This document shows positions 1 through 8,448 of a stretch of 64,000 nt of DNA, in pieces. The stretch spans positions 307,220-371,219 of the forward strand of contig JANWVT010000001.1 of the NCBI GenBank assembly GCA_025056255.1, given 5' to 3'. Source of the DNA: Bernardetiaceae bacterium (lineage in GTDB: Bacteria; Bacteroidota; Bacteroidia; Cytophagales; Thermoflexibacteraceae). Numbering within the stretch: the stretch's first letter is position 1; each line of letters begins with the position of its first letter. The notes under the pieces were generated by a model that did no database searches, was not told the DNA's origin, and saw only the letters and a program-made list of their open reading frames with translations. Both the position numbers and the translations under genes were made by a program.

Positions 1-62
1 TGAACGCTATCAACTGGAATAGGACTAACGACGTTTGGAGTTGCACAACAGCAGTTAATCGG

Positions 63-92
63 TCCTAGTAGGTTTGTAAAAACCTATTAGGA
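63..92. terminator. 13-bp inverted repeat, possible terminator of an upstream gene
   Basis: Bases 63-75 pair with 80-92 around a GTAA loop, with one G-T pair in 13. The plus-strand side continues into a short T run at 99-103. No gene in the window ends just before it, so it could close a plus-strand gene lying left of the window. The function is inferred from shape only. Confidence 0.3.
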
Positions 93-185
93 ACTTGCCT
101 TTTTGCAAAAGCAACCGTAGTAATTTTACTTACAAATAAGATAAACAGGCTATTGTTGTCCAGAACAGATAGTCTAAAAAAAATA

Positions 186-217
186 AATCCGACAAGTTGT
201 ACCAAACTCATCGGATT
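186..217 (-). terminator. Intrinsic terminator after the small helical protein gene
   Basis: On the minus strand, AATCCGA (217-211) pairs with TCGGATT (192-186), with further inner pairing. A run of eight T follows just beyond the stem. It sits 20 bases after the stop of the gene at 237-602 and would end the methyltransferase transcript. Confidence 0.6.
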
Positions 218-236
218 CTGCTACAATAAACGAGCA

Positions 237-602
237 TCAGATATTTTCCAGTTCGTCGGCTACTTCATCCATAGTGCGGTTGTTCTCAGGATTTTCGTCG
301 CGAATAGCCTCCATTTCTTGCTGCACAATGCGCAAGATGCGGGCAATGTAAGCAGCATGCCAGCGCTGACGTTCTTCCTCACTTGTAGGGTCAGGGCGGT
401 AGGCTTCTATATCGGCACGTGAGAGAATCCCTTTAGCATCTAAAAGGCGCTCAATTGTATCTAAACGTTCGTGTAAAACAGCTAATTCGCCGGCTACTGC
501 CATGGTAATATTTAAGACGCGCTCTACGGCAGGGTCTTCAAAAAAGTAAGGACGCTTGCCCTTTGCCTTGCTATTAGCAAGTAAAATATCATTAATTTCC
601 AT
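237..602 (-). CDS. Small acidic helical protein of unknown function
   Basis: I do not recognise this 121-residue protein. It has no signal peptide or membrane segment, so it is probably cytoplasmic. It is rich in charged residues and mostly helical: the middle (about 25-60) and the stretch 75-100 look like amphipathic helices, and the tail is strongly acidic. Its ATG lies only 9 bases after the stop of the methyltransferase gene, so the two are almost certainly translated from one message. The tight spacing suggests a partner or accessory of the methyltransferase, but that is inference. A good terminator follows. The sense of the reading frame is supported by its clean fit between the methyltransferase stop and the terminator. 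Confidence 0.7.
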   Translation of the reverse strand: MEINDILLANSKAKGKRPYFFEDPAVERVLNITMAVAGELAVLHERLDTIERLLDAKGILSRADIEAYRPDPTSEEERQRWHAAYIARILRIVQQEMEAIRDENPENNRTMDEVADELENI

Positions 603-611
603 ATATATAAA

Positions 612-1811
612 TTATTTTTTCCAAGCTCCGAACACATTCCAAACAGCCGCTCTTCCGTGGTCTTCGGGTTCTGGGGTGCGCGGCTTAGTGTGGTCTTCGT
701 TATCGTTTACAGCACGTACTCCTGTTTGGAAAACGTGCTCTGCTTTAAACCCTGCCTGCATCATCAGTTCCACTACATCAATGTCATGCATTTTAGACCA
801 AAAAGGCTCGTTATTGTAAAAAGCATCCCAGTCGCGTATGAATTGCTCATACAAATCCATTTCTGGTGTATATTGAGGCTGTTCAATATGCATAGTTACC
901 CCCCCGGGCTTCAACATGCGATAAATCTCCTTCATGATGGCATAAATAGATTTACCGGAGGTTTCGTGAAGGAACATAGTGGTCTGAATCCAATCAAAAC
1001 TTTCATCAGGGAACCCAGTAAACTGTCCGTCCATCTGAATAAACTTCACGTTTGTAACCCCCATTGCTTGCGCGCGAGCATGTCCATAACGCAACATGGG
1101 TGCGCCTACATCTATGGCTATTACCTCTGCATCTGGATAAGCCTGTGCAATAGGCAATACATTATGTCCAAGTCCGCAACCGATATCTAAAATGCGCTTA
1201 GGTTTAAACTCTGGGTGATGAGAAAGCAGCCATTGTGAAATAGCTTTTCCTCCGCCATCGTTGAATCGTCCGAGTGCGCCTCCTGTGGTTACAAAAAGAC
1301 CCATGTCATAATTAGCAGCCGCCGATACGTCTCCTTCGAAAAGTTCAGTATGATAGCTACCTGGCATCAGGTGGTTATCAACTTTGGCAATATAGGGAGG
1401 AATCACTAAGTTAGGATTGAGTTGCAAGGTATCCTTGCCCTCATTGAGGCGAGCGGCTTTTTGAGCAAGTTCCTTCGCTTGTCGCAAAACCAACGAGCGC
1501 CCCGCCTGTTGGCGCATCTCCATTGCTGAACGACGCAATGCGCTCCACGTTTGAAAATGAGGGTCTTTCAGCATTGCCTCCCGTACTTCTCGACGATTTT
1601 GGAAATCTCTGCCTTTCTCACGTATGAAACGCGGGCGTACGCGCTTGTCATACGCTACACGATTACCCGGAGAGATAACAGTAGCCAAATGTTTGTTCAA
1701 GTTGGACAGGAAATTAAAACGAGCAATCTCATCGTGGCTTGCTTCTGGTGCCATCTCATGCTTGCCAATCCGATGCCACGCAGGAGGTACATTAATCGGC
1801 GCCTGGTTCAT
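612..1811 (-). CDS. Class I SAM-dependent methyltransferase with long N-terminal extension
   Basis: This 399-residue protein carries a Rossmann-fold methyltransferase domain in its second half. The glycine-rich SAM-binding motif ILDIGCGLGHN is at about 207-217, the acidic residue of motif II follows in AEVIAIDVG, and the post-II region has FDWIQTTMFLHE. A typical MLKPGG motif comes after. The first 200 residues are not part of a standard methyltransferase and contain basic helical segments and a stretch with TTGGALGRFNDGGG that may hold substrate. The substrate is unknown; ubiquinone/menaquinone-type or small-molecule methylation would fit the fold but is not shown. No signal peptide is seen. 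It lies 183 bases after the lipocalin-like gene and 9 bases before the small helical protein gene. Confidence 0.85.
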   Translation of the reverse strand: MNQAPINVPPAWHRIGKHEMAPEASHDEIARFNFLSNLNKHLATVISPGNRVAYDKRVRPRFIREKGRDFQNRREVREAMLKDPHFQTWSALRRSAMEMRQQAGRSLVLRQAKELAQKAARLNEGKDTLQLNPNLVIPPYIAKVDNHLMPGSYHTELFEGDVSAAANYDMGLFVTTGGALGRFNDGGGKAISQWLLSHHPEFKPKRILDIGCGLGHNVLPIAQAYPDAEVIAIDVGAPMLRYGHARAQAMGVTNVKFIQMDGQFTGFPDESFDWIQTTMFLHETSGKSIYAIMKEIYRMLKPGGVTMHIEQPQYTPEMDLYEQFIRDWDAFYNNEPFWSKMHDIDVVELMMQAGFKAEHVFQTGVRAVNDNEDHTKPRTPEPEDHGRAAVWNVFGAWKK

Positions 1812-1900
1812 ACTAATGCAAAAGTTTATTGTTGAACAAATGATTAACTTGGTTAACTATATATATAAGCGTAAGTTAAACAAAAATGTTTTTAAAAGAT

Positions 1901-1933
1901 AAAGAAGAAAACCTTAAAGAAGGCTTCTTCTTT
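1901..1933 (-). terminator. Likely terminator between lipocalin-like and methyltransferase genes
   Basis: AAAGAAGAA (1901-1909) and TTCTTCTTT (1925-1933) form a perfect 9-bp stem with more pairing possible inside. On the minus strand it is followed by ATCTTTT. It stands 62 bases after the stop of the gene at 1995-2438, so that gene may be transcribed separately from the methyltransferase. Confidence 0.45.
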
Positions 1934-1994
1934 CAACTACGTTCATCTTAACACATCTTGTAAAACCCTTTTCAGGGATTATTGGTTTATAATA

Positions 1995-2438
1995 CTATTC
2001 TGCTATTGCTTCTTGTGGGGCTACTCGTCGTTCTTCAATCATTGTCAATCCTTCAAATTTACCATTTCGGCTATGCTGCCAAGTACGCATGCGGTGCCCA
2101 TCTGATAGTAGCGTAATTATTTCATACAAATGAGTACCCGGCTGCTCATTATACTGCCATTCTAGACAAATTACATCTCCTGCTTCCCAAGCCTTTCCAA
2201 CAATGCGCTTGTTGTTGTAATGCAACACACCTTGCTCATCGAAGAACGATTTTCCAAAATCGTGTACTTCTTTTTTACCGTTTTCCCAAGTGTACTCGTT
2301 TTTTTGAATCCAGCAATTGTCTTTCATTTTGAGAAACAAACGGCTTTTGTGGCGGTCAATTACCTCTCCTTTCTCATTAAGGCGTGTGTAGGTGCCTTCC
2401 CAAATACCTGTGTGGGCTTCAAAAAGTGGTAGCTTCAT
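1995..2438 (-). CDS. Lipocalin-like (DUF3598-type) protein
   Basis: The protein has 147 residues and no signal peptide. Its sequence alternates short beta strands with polar turns and contains an early GIWEGTYTRLN stretch, a pattern seen in small beta-barrel proteins of the lipocalin/fatty-acid-binding type; DUF3598 is the closest family I can think of. The many tryptophans and aromatic residues (WIQKNEYTW, LEWQYNE, RTWQHSR) would line an internal cavity. Such proteins usually bind or isomerise hydrophobic ligands. Lying upstream of an unusual methyltransferase on the same strand, it may handle the same small molecule. Family assignment is by pattern only. Confidence 0.6.
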   Translation of the reverse strand: MKLPLFEAHTGIWEGTYTRLNEKGEVIDRHKSRLFLKMKDNCWIQKNEYTWENGKKEVHDFGKSFFDEQGVLHYNNKRIVGKAWEAGDVICLEWQYNEQPGTHLYEIITLLSDGHRMRTWQHSRNGKFEGLTMIEERRVAPQEAIAE

Positions 2439-2542
2439 GGCTAAAAATAGTTTAAGGTGAAAAAGTGCAATAGTGATATAAAGATAAAAAAGTTTTAGAA
2501 AACAATTAACCTAATTAACTATTTTTTTATTACTCACAAAAA

Positions 2543-2564
2543 AGCCACCTCTAAAGAGGTGGCT
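2543..2564 (-). terminator. Intrinsic terminator of the gld operon
   Basis: A perfect 9-bp stem (AGCCACCTC / GAGGTGGCT) with a 4-base loop, followed on the minus strand by a run of T. It lies 24 bases after the gldN stop and closes the gldKLMN transcription unit. Confidence 0.8.
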
Positions 2565-2588
2565 GTGAATATACTGTTAAAAGTGAGT

Positions 2589-3443
2589 TTAATATTCCCA
2601 TAACTGAGTTTCAAAATCTAATAGCGCATATTCTATTTGCAAAGCTGCATACATCGCTTCTCTCTGTCCACCGTAAATTTCTTCTATGGAAGCATCTTCA
2701 CTGTTAGAATACTTAACCAGGTGCCCAGCGAATAGGCGTAAGTCGAAGGCTTCGGCAAAATTGCGATGCTCTTTGGGATTGGCATTGTTAAACCAAATTG
2801 CATCAGGATGATCTTTAAAAGCATTCTCAACAAGTTCTTTATACATAAAAGAAGCAATAGGAATATCTACGCCTTTTGTATTTTTGTCAGCTGGCAATAT
2901 AATAGTAATAGCTTGGATATCATGATACATGCGCGACCTTTTCTTATCGAAAATTAAATCTTCTTTCAGTTCTATCAGGTAAAAATCTCTGGGAAGATAT
3001 CTATCAGGGAGGTTAGATGCGCTTGAGTTATCGGAGCTAAACTCGTCGCCCCAGCCACCTGCATCATCTTCTACCCCAAAGCCCAAAGCCTTTTCTTCTT
3101 CTGTTAGCCCGTCGTTAGCTGCTTCACGCGTAATTTTTTTCATAAAATCGTCGTAGCTCAAGCGAGTTTTCAGTGAGTCATTGACAAAAGGACGTAGAAT
3201 ACCTTGTGTAACCGCTTCAATAATCACTTTCGTAATCTCCGTGTTCTTAGCAAGAAAAGGTTTGTTTTGTTTTTCTCTTAGGTCTATCAACCACCAAAGT
3301 GTTTTCTTAAATAATTGGTCAGAATTGCGAATAGGTCGTAAAGAATTGGAGTTATAACCATACTCTTCTCTCTCCTGAGCATGCGCAGATGTAATTGTTA
3401 CAACTATCAAAAGTGTAACAAATCCGATTAAACTCTTTTTCAT
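2589..3443 (-). CDS. gldN: T9SS periplasmic ring protein GldN
   Basis: GldN (PorN) forms, with the lipoprotein GldK, the large periplasmic ring of the type IX secretion system under the outer membrane. This copy has 284 residues, in the usual range. The ATG at 3443 (MKKSLIGFVTLLIVV...) is preferred to the upstream frame extension at 3497 because it begins a clean signal peptide ending near SAHA-Q. The mature part contains family-typical stretches, including the YLPRDFYLIELKEDLIFDKK region and a C-terminal LLDFETQLWEY. It is the last gene of gldK-L-M-N, 117 bases from the gldM stop, with a strong hairpin in the gap and a terminator after it. Confidence 0.93.
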   Translation of the reverse strand: MKKSLIGFVTLLIVVTITSAHAQEREEYGYNSNSLRPIRNSDQLFKKTLWWLIDLREKQNKPFLAKNTEITKVIIEAVTQGILRPFVNDSLKTRLSYDDFMKKITREAANDGLTEEEKALGFGVEDDAGGWGDEFSSDNSSASNLPDRYLPRDFYLIELKEDLIFDKKRSRMYHDIQAITIILPADKNTKGVDIPIASFMYKELVENAFKDHPDAIWFNNANPKEHRNFAEAFDLRLFAGHLVKYSNSEDASIEEIYGGQREAMYAALQIEYALLDFETQLWEY

Positions 3444-3500
3444 ATGCAATATTAAGAATGCTTTATTCAAATTTACAAGAAATATGCCGCTTATCAATGA

Positions 3501-3537
3501 AGTAAGTCCTTTTCTGTAAAATTGAAAAGGACTTACT
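3501..3537 (-). other. 14-bp intercistronic hairpin upstream of gldN
   Basis: AGTAAGTCCTTTTC (3501-3514) is perfectly repeated as its reverse complement at 3524-3537 with a 9-base loop. It lies between the gldM stop and the gldN start. No T run follows on the minus strand, so it is not a standard terminator; mRNA protection, processing or partial attenuation are more likely. Confidence 0.6.
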
Positions 3538-3560
3538 CAACAATTAAAAATGCATTTTGT

Positions 3561-5159
3561 TTACTGAGTAATGCTAAAACTAATAGGGTCAACACTTACC
3601 TTAGCATCTAAGATGTCCCCTTTATAATTGCGACGTTTTACCTGCTTTATTTCAATAATCAAGCGGTCGCCTTCTTTTGCCTGTGCACGGAAGTCACTCA
3701 AGTTTGCCTCGTCGCTAGTAAATTTACGCTCGGGGATCACTACACGACGACCACGTGCTAACATAACAGTCCATTCGGTAACCCTGTAACTAGCATCTTT
3801 TGGAATTACATCTCTGATGCTCGGGTCGGCTACTGCTCTTGCTTTCAGAGAAGAAGGACATGGACCGCCCATTTTTGTATCCAGAGGTTTGCCACCGTTT
3901 AAGATTTCTATCTTAGGCTCTGGCAAAAGTTTTACTTTAAACTCTTTGGGTTCGATCAAGTTGCCATCACTGAATACTTTGAGCACTACTTTACTAGCAT
4001 TAGGCACCACTATAATCTCACTTTTGGAAGGACCTTTAATCACCTCAGCACCTTCTGCTTGGAAAGATGGATTGTAAGCTGCACCTAAGGCGGGCACATT
4101 AACTTTCAACTCGTTACCGCATTGGTAGTAAAGAGCTGATACGTTAGCAGCTTGGATGTCTACCACTGGCTTGGCTACAATGTATTCTTCTTTTACCTTG
4201 AATATAGTGTCTTCACCGTCTGCCTTTTTAATCTTGATAGTACCTTCCCAAGACTTTTTCAAATTGCCGTCTTTGTCATAAGCTCCTCCTTGTGCCGTAA
4301 ATTCTACCGTACCAATGCCATTTTCTACTTTCACAGGACCAACGGTAGATGACATTTGTGGAGCGATATTAGAAGCAGAAGCTGCCAAAAACATTTTTGC
4401 CCGATACTTAGTGCCAGCGGCTACAATCTTAGACTCGGCACTAACCATGGCATTGATTCGGTCAAACTTGATTTCAACACCACCCACTTTAGAGCTCAAC
4501 TTTTTAATCACGTCGCTCTCTGCACGCACTACTTCCGACTGAAACTGGCTCAAAATAGCCAAACAAGCCACCAAAGGGGTGCGTTCAAAGTTGATTAGTG
4601 CAAAGTCTTTATGATTTTGGTTGCCATCGTTTTTAAAACGCGGCATTTCTTTTGCATCAAGTGCAATTTTGGGTATTTGTACTTCTTTGTCGTAAGTGCT
4701 CATCTGAGCAGCGAAGGCATTAAGTTTTTCTTTCAAAGCATACGCCTTACCGCTTTTGGAGCCTTCCGGACCGATGAGGTAGGTTGTGGCATTATCGTAG
4801 TTTTTCTCATCCACATACTTACCGTCTTCTCTGATGCCGCCAGTGTATTCAATCAGCCCCTTGCGAATCTCTTCGATGTAGTTCATCATCTCAGTAGTTT
4901 TCGCTTTGGCTTCTTCTGCTTGCGCAATAATAGCAAGGTCTTTGGGTTTATTGCCTTCTTTGGCTACCTGCGCCTTCATTGCTTCTAGTGTTTTGCTAGT
5001 CGCTTCACGAGCAAGACCGTTGGCATAACGGAGGCTATCATCCATGTAATAGAACTTTTCCAACACAGTATTGCTCACTTGTAGCGCTAACAAACAGGTC
5101 AGAACGAGATACATCATATTGATCATCGCCTGCCTTGGTGTTAATTTACCACCTGCCAT
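3561..5159 (-). CDS. gldM: T9SS/gliding motor protein GldM
   Basis: GldM (PorM) is an inner-membrane protein with a long periplasmic part that couples the proton-driven GldL/GldM motor to the GldK/GldN ring. The 532-residue product starts MAGGKLTPRQAMINMMYLVL, the very conserved N-terminus that includes its single transmembrane helix (about 12-30). The rest is periplasmic, with an N-terminal helical domain and three later beta-rich domains, as in known GldM structures. The stretch VDIQAANVSALYYQCGNELKV begins the third domain and is typical of the family. gldL is 57 bases upstream on the same strand, so the two are co-transcribed. Confidence 0.95.
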   Translation of the reverse strand: MAGGKLTPRQAMINMMYLVLTCLLALQVSNTVLEKFYYMDDSLRYANGLAREATSKTLEAMKAQVAKEGNKPKDLAIIAQAEEAKAKTTEMMNYIEEIRKGLIEYTGGIREDGKYVDEKNYDNATTYLIGPEGSKSGKAYALKEKLNAFAAQMSTYDKEVQIPKIALDAKEMPRFKNDGNQNHKDFALINFERTPLVACLAILSQFQSEVVRAESDVIKKLSSKVGGVEIKFDRINAMVSAESKIVAAGTKYRAKMFLAASASNIAPQMSSTVGPVKVENGIGTVEFTAQGGAYDKDGNLKKSWEGTIKIKKADGEDTIFKVKEEYIVAKPVVDIQAANVSALYYQCGNELKVNVPALGAAYNPSFQAEGAEVIKGPSKSEIIVVPNASKVVLKVFSDGNLIEPKEFKVKLLPEPKIEILNGGKPLDTKMGGPCPSSLKARAVADPSIRDVIPKDASYRVTEWTVMLARGRRVVIPERKFTSDEANLSDFRAQAKEGDRLIIEIKQVKRRNYKGDILDAKVSVDPISFSITQ

Positions 5160-5216
5160 AATCCAGTTCTCTTAGTTAGTTCCGCAAAAATGATTAGAAA
5201 GTGAACAAGAAAGGGA

Positions 5217-6038
5217 TTAGCTTCTCATGGCAGTTAGCATGTTGCCATATACTTTGTTGAGTGCAGTTAAGTTGGAAGTCAGTTTTGAAATTTGCTCTTT
5301 GAACAACTGCGACTCTTTGCTAGCATCTGCCATGCTTTCCATTGCAACGGTTAGGTTGCTGTAAAACTTGTTCATCGCTTTCAGGTGGCTGTTAGCATCT
5401 TTCAATTCCATTTCATATACTGCATTCAGCGCACCCAAATTTTTGGTAATGGTTTGAACTTGAGCATGGAACTCTTTGGCTTGTGCAGAAGCATTTGCCA
5501 TTACAGACATGGATTCTACTGTGGCTGCGTAAGTCTTGTTCAAGTTAACAAGTGATTGCGAAGCCATGCGGAGGTTTTTTGCATACTCATCGGAAGCTGC
5601 AGCGGCTTCGCTCATATCACGCATTTTGAGCGCAGATTCATTGAGTGTTTTAATGCCTTTGCCAAAACTTTTAAATGACTCAGTGGTGAGCTCAGCTTCT
5701 TGTAACATTTGGTCGAGTCCTACTAATGCACCAGTAGCTGCCAATTTATTAAGCGCTTGTGTATCTTGCTTAGGAGTAACCTCTCCATCATCTGCCAGCT
5801 CAGGATATACGCGCTCCCACTCATAGTGCTTGTCGGGAGGAGGAACAGGAGCTGTTACCCCTAAAAGAAAGATGAAAGCCTCTACTGAAAGTCCTACAAC
5901 TAGCATCGGACCTGCACCAGGCCATGACATAATCTTGAACATAGCGCCAACAATAACGACGGAAGCGCCAATACTCGTAATTTTTGGAACTACTACGCGG
6001 TTGAATTTCGCGAGAGCACTTTCTTTTTTGAAACCCAT
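5217..6038 (-). CDS. gldL: T9SS/gliding motor protein GldL
   Basis: GldL (PorL) forms a pentamer in the inner membrane that surrounds GldM and uses the proton-motive force to drive secretion and gliding. The 273-residue product has two transmembrane helices (about 18-37 and 42-62), with the conserved IMSWPGAGPMLVVGL loop region and the glutamate in GLSVEAF in the second helix. A proline-rich VPPPDKHYEWERVYPEL segment follows, then a long cytoplasmic coiled-coil tail containing repeated LN(K/A)xY segments about 48 residues apart (LNKTYA, LNAVYE, LNKVYG). It is separated from gldK by 186 bases that hold a strong hairpin and a possible promoter. Confidence 0.95.
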   Translation of the reverse strand: MGFKKESALAKFNRVVVPKITSIGASVVIVGAMFKIMSWPGAGPMLVVGLSVEAFIFLLGVTAPVPPPDKHYEWERVYPELADDGEVTPKQDTQALNKLAATGALVGLDQMLQEAELTTESFKSFGKGIKTLNESALKMRDMSEAAAASDEYAKNLRMASQSLVNLNKTYAATVESMSVMANASAQAKEFHAQVQTITKNLGALNAVYEMELKDANSHLKAMNKFYSNLTVAMESMADASKESQLFKEQISKLTSNLTALNKVYGNMLTAMRS

Positions 6039-6095
6039 GACTTTTGAACGTTAGTTAAATGATTGAAAATTAGTTAGAATGATGATTACAATTTC

Positions 6096-6126
6096 CAAAA
6101 TAAGAGAAATTCCGCTTAAATGTCAA
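6096..6126 (-). promoter_or_regulatory. Possible internal promoter for gldLM(N)
   Basis: On the minus strand TTG (6126-6124) is followed after 21 bases by TATTTTG (6102-6096), one base short of the TAnnTTTG consensus. It stands about 58 bases before the gldL start and just after the gldK-gldL hairpin, which would make sense if that hairpin terminates most gldK transcripts. Confidence 0.35.
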
Positions 6127-6160
6127 TAGGAATTTTTACTTATTTCGCTCAATCAACGCA

Positions 6161-6205
6161 AAAAGTTTAGCCTTATTGCATAAAAAACAATAAAGCTAAA
6201 CTTTT
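6161..6205 (-). terminator. 18-bp hairpin between gldK and gldL, terminator or attenuator
   Basis: Bases 6161-6178 pair with 6188-6205 over 18 positions with one G-T pair and a 9-base loop. On the minus strand the far side ends in a run of five T followed by GCG. It starts 19 bases after the gldK stop. The strength of the stem suggests real termination or processing between gldK and gldLMN. Confidence 0.65.
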
Positions 6206-6224
6206 CTTTTATGATTGATGTTAA

Positions 6225-7337
6225 CTAAAATTCAAATCCTGATGAACGTCCCAAATAGGTCATTACACATCGGAAACCAATAAATGAGCGAGCGGTATCC
6301 CCATATTCAAAACTACGCGTACCAGTTTCAATTAAGAAAGCAATATCTTTCCAAGAGCCACCGCGAATGAGCTTACGTGGCTCATTTTCGTCGTAGTAGG
6401 TAGGGTTCAAATCCCATACCAAAGGTACACTGGCAGGGTTAAAGGCATCTTCACACCATTCAGCCACATTGCCTGCCATATCGTACAGCCCATAATCGTT
6501 TGCAAAGTAGGAGGCAACGGGTGCTGTGTAAGAAAAACCATCGTCGTAGTAGTTCCCACGACCGGGCTTGAAGTTAGCTAATGCACAACCCTTAGCATTG
6601 CGTACATAAGGACCGCCCCAAGGATATTTTGCCATATCTCGACCGCCGCGTGCTGCATACTCCCACTCTGCCTCAGACGGCAAACGAAAGTTGGGCATTG
6701 GAAATTTACCTTTCTCCTCTCTTGCTTGGTTCAGTTTTTTGGTGCGCCATTCACAAAAAAGCAAGGCTGCCTTCCAAGAAACACCTACCACTGGATAATC
6801 ATCAAAGGCGGGGTGGTCGAAGTAATAGGTAGTCATAGGGTCGCCCATGTGATAGGTAAAGTCTCTCATCCAAACAGTTGTGTCGGGATAGGCTATATCT
6901 TTTAAATCTTGCTCGTTTTCTATCAGAGGCAAAACTTTTCGATATCTGATGAATATGGTGCTGTCACCTCCTAGTGGAAAGAAGTCTGCTGCTTCATAGA
7001 TGAACTGGCGGTATTCGTTGTTGGTAATTTCAGTATCATCCATGTAAAAGCCACTGATGGTAATCTGCTTGTTCATGGCAATTTTAGAGGAGGCTATATC
7101 CTCATCTGCTTGCCCCATATGGAAGGTGCCGGGTGGAATAGAGACCATACCATAAGGCAATTCTTGTTTCCAGCCTTCGCGTCCCAACACACCTGTTAAC
7201 TCGCCATTGTCTTTGTTTTTTCCACCAAAAATGCAGCTTTGTAATACCAGAGCCATTATTGCTATACCATACAAGGGTGGAACATTTCGCAATCGGCTAT
7301 GTTTATATTGCATCATAATTCTGAACATGATTTCCAT
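6225..7337 (-). CDS. gldK: T9SS ring lipoprotein GldK
   Basis: GldK (PorK) is an outer-membrane lipoprotein that forms the periplasmic T9SS ring with GldN. The 370-residue product has a lipobox ALVLQSC with the acylated cysteine near residue 35. The rest has the SUMF1/formylglycine-generating-enzyme fold: MVSIPPGTFHMGQADED near the start, FRLPSEAEWEYAARGG, the NVAEWCEDAF segment and the closing LIRGGSWKD and SFIGFRCVM. In GldK this fold is structural, not catalytic. Several ATG codons are possible at the start (7337, 7328, 7316); all leave the signal peptide intact. A TAnnTTTG box at 7411-7418 makes it the first gene of the gldKLMN unit. Confidence 0.93.
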   Translation of the reverse strand: MEIMFRIMMQYKHSRLRNVPPLYGIAIMALVLQSCIFGGKNKDNGELTGVLGREGWKQELPYGMVSIPPGTFHMGQADEDIASSKIAMNKQITISGFYMDDTEITNNEYRQFIYEAADFFPLGGDSTIFIRYRKVLPLIENEQDLKDIAYPDTTVWMRDFTYHMGDPMTTYYFDHPAFDDYPVVGVSWKAALLFCEWRTKKLNQAREEKGKFPMPNFRLPSEAEWEYAARGGRDMAKYPWGGPYVRNAKGCALANFKPGRGNYYDDGFSYTAPVASYFANDYGLYDMAGNVAEWCEDAFNPASVPLVWDLNPTYYDENEPRKLIRGGSWKDIAFLIETGTRSFEYGDTARSFIGFRCVMTYLGRSSGFEF

Positions 7338-7410
7338 CAGTTTATCAGACTTAGTTCGTCTTTTTAATAAAGGTTTTTTTACAGGTAACGGCTTTCAGCG
7401 CATTTTCTTG

Positions 7411-7418
7411 CAAAAATA
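7411..7418 (-). promoter_or_regulatory. Promoter -7 box for gldK
   Basis: TATTTTTG on the minus strand matches the Bacteroidota -7 consensus TAnnTTTG exactly. It lies between the porP stop and gldK and predicts a leader of about 65 bases. A TTTG at 7438-7435 is only 16 bases upstream, shorter than the usual 19-21. Confidence 0.5.
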
Positions 7419-7430
7419 AGTCCAAAAGTT

Positions 7431-8414
7431 TTACTCAAATCTGAATCTTGGCGTTCTAATATTAAATAATTCAGCCTTTTTAGGGGCAGGTATGCGATAA
7501 CCTATTCTCAATTCATGAGAGGTGGCTGCCTTAGCCGCTGCACCAGTAATTTCGTAGTCAAAAGCATAACCTATTGTCATGGCATTGTCTTTTAAAATAG
7601 CAGCTCCAACCAATAAAGAAACGCTGCTGACCGGTCCTAAATCGCGAAAAGAAGCACCTGCATAATATTTCTGTCTGATATCAAGTAAAGCTGCTCCCTC
7701 GTAAGAGATAACATTTCGCAAGTTGGTTTTTACGATGGCTGAGGGTCTGACCGATAGGTCTGTGTTTAAAATTATTTCACCGCCACCCAGCAGCGTGTAG
7801 TTCCTTTCTAAGGGAGAAATGGCAAATGTTGTACCATATTCAAAGCCGGGCTGTAAAAGATGGTTAGCACTGATGCCAGCAAAATATTTAGGTGTTGAAT
7901 AGTAAATACCAGCGGCAAAGTCGGGCACAAACTGGCTCTCTCGCCCTCTACCTGTAATGAGAGGGTCGTTAGGTTCATTGGGGCGCAACCTACCAAAGTC
8001 AAAAGCTTGATTGTAAAAACCGCCCCTAAAACCTACCGACAAACGGGCTCCACTTTTTAAACTATGATGATAGGCATAAGAAAGTTGTATATCGTTATTG
8101 GTAATCGGACCTAAGGCATCGTTGAGCAGGTGAATACCAACGCCACTGCGAATAGCATTGATGGGCATAGTTGCAGACAACACAGTACTAACAGGCGCAC
8201 CTCCGTCGCCATCGAGCGTAGTACTATAGCCTACCCATTGTCGGCGATGGATAAGGTTAAAATGCACAAAGCGGCTGTCTATGCCTGCCGTAGCCGGATT
8301 AAGATATAACTGGTTAAACATGAATTGGCTAAATTGTGCATCTTGTTGTGCCAATACCTGCCAACCCATCAAGTAAAAGAGGCCTGTTAGCAGATAAACA
8401 AAGAATCGTTTCAT
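7431..8414 (-). CDS. porP: PorP/SprF family outer-membrane protein (T9SS)
   Basis: PorP/SprF proteins are 14-strand outer-membrane barrels that work with the T9SS; some deliver or anchor particular substrates such as SprB. The ATG at 8414 (MKRFFVYLLTGLFYLMGW) is chosen because it opens a signal peptide ending LAQ, whereas the frame extends to 8447 without a sensible leader. The mature protein starts QDAQFSQFMFNQLYLNPATA, the hallmark of the family, followed by HRRQWVGY. Length after correction is 327 residues, normal for the family. It directly precedes gldK, the usual position for the core T9SS copy, and follows hemD by 34 bases. Confidence 0.92.
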   Translation of the reverse strand: MKRFFVYLLTGLFYLMGWQVLAQQDAQFSQFMFNQLYLNPATAGIDSRFVHFNLIHRRQWVGYSTTLDGDGGAPVSTVLSATMPINAIRSGVGIHLLNDALGPITNNDIQLSYAYHHSLKSGARLSVGFRGGFYNQAFDFGRLRPNEPNDPLITGRGRESQFVPDFAAGIYYSTPKYFAGISANHLLQPGFEYGTTFAISPLERNYTLLGGGEIILNTDLSVRPSAIVKTNLRNVISYEGAALLDIRQKYYAGASFRDLGPVSSVSLLVGAAILKDNAMTIGYAFDYEITGAAAKAATSHELRIGYRIPAPKKAELFNIRTPRFRFE

Positions 8415-8448
8415 AGTTGCAGAACAGAATGTTAGGCAATATAGCAAA

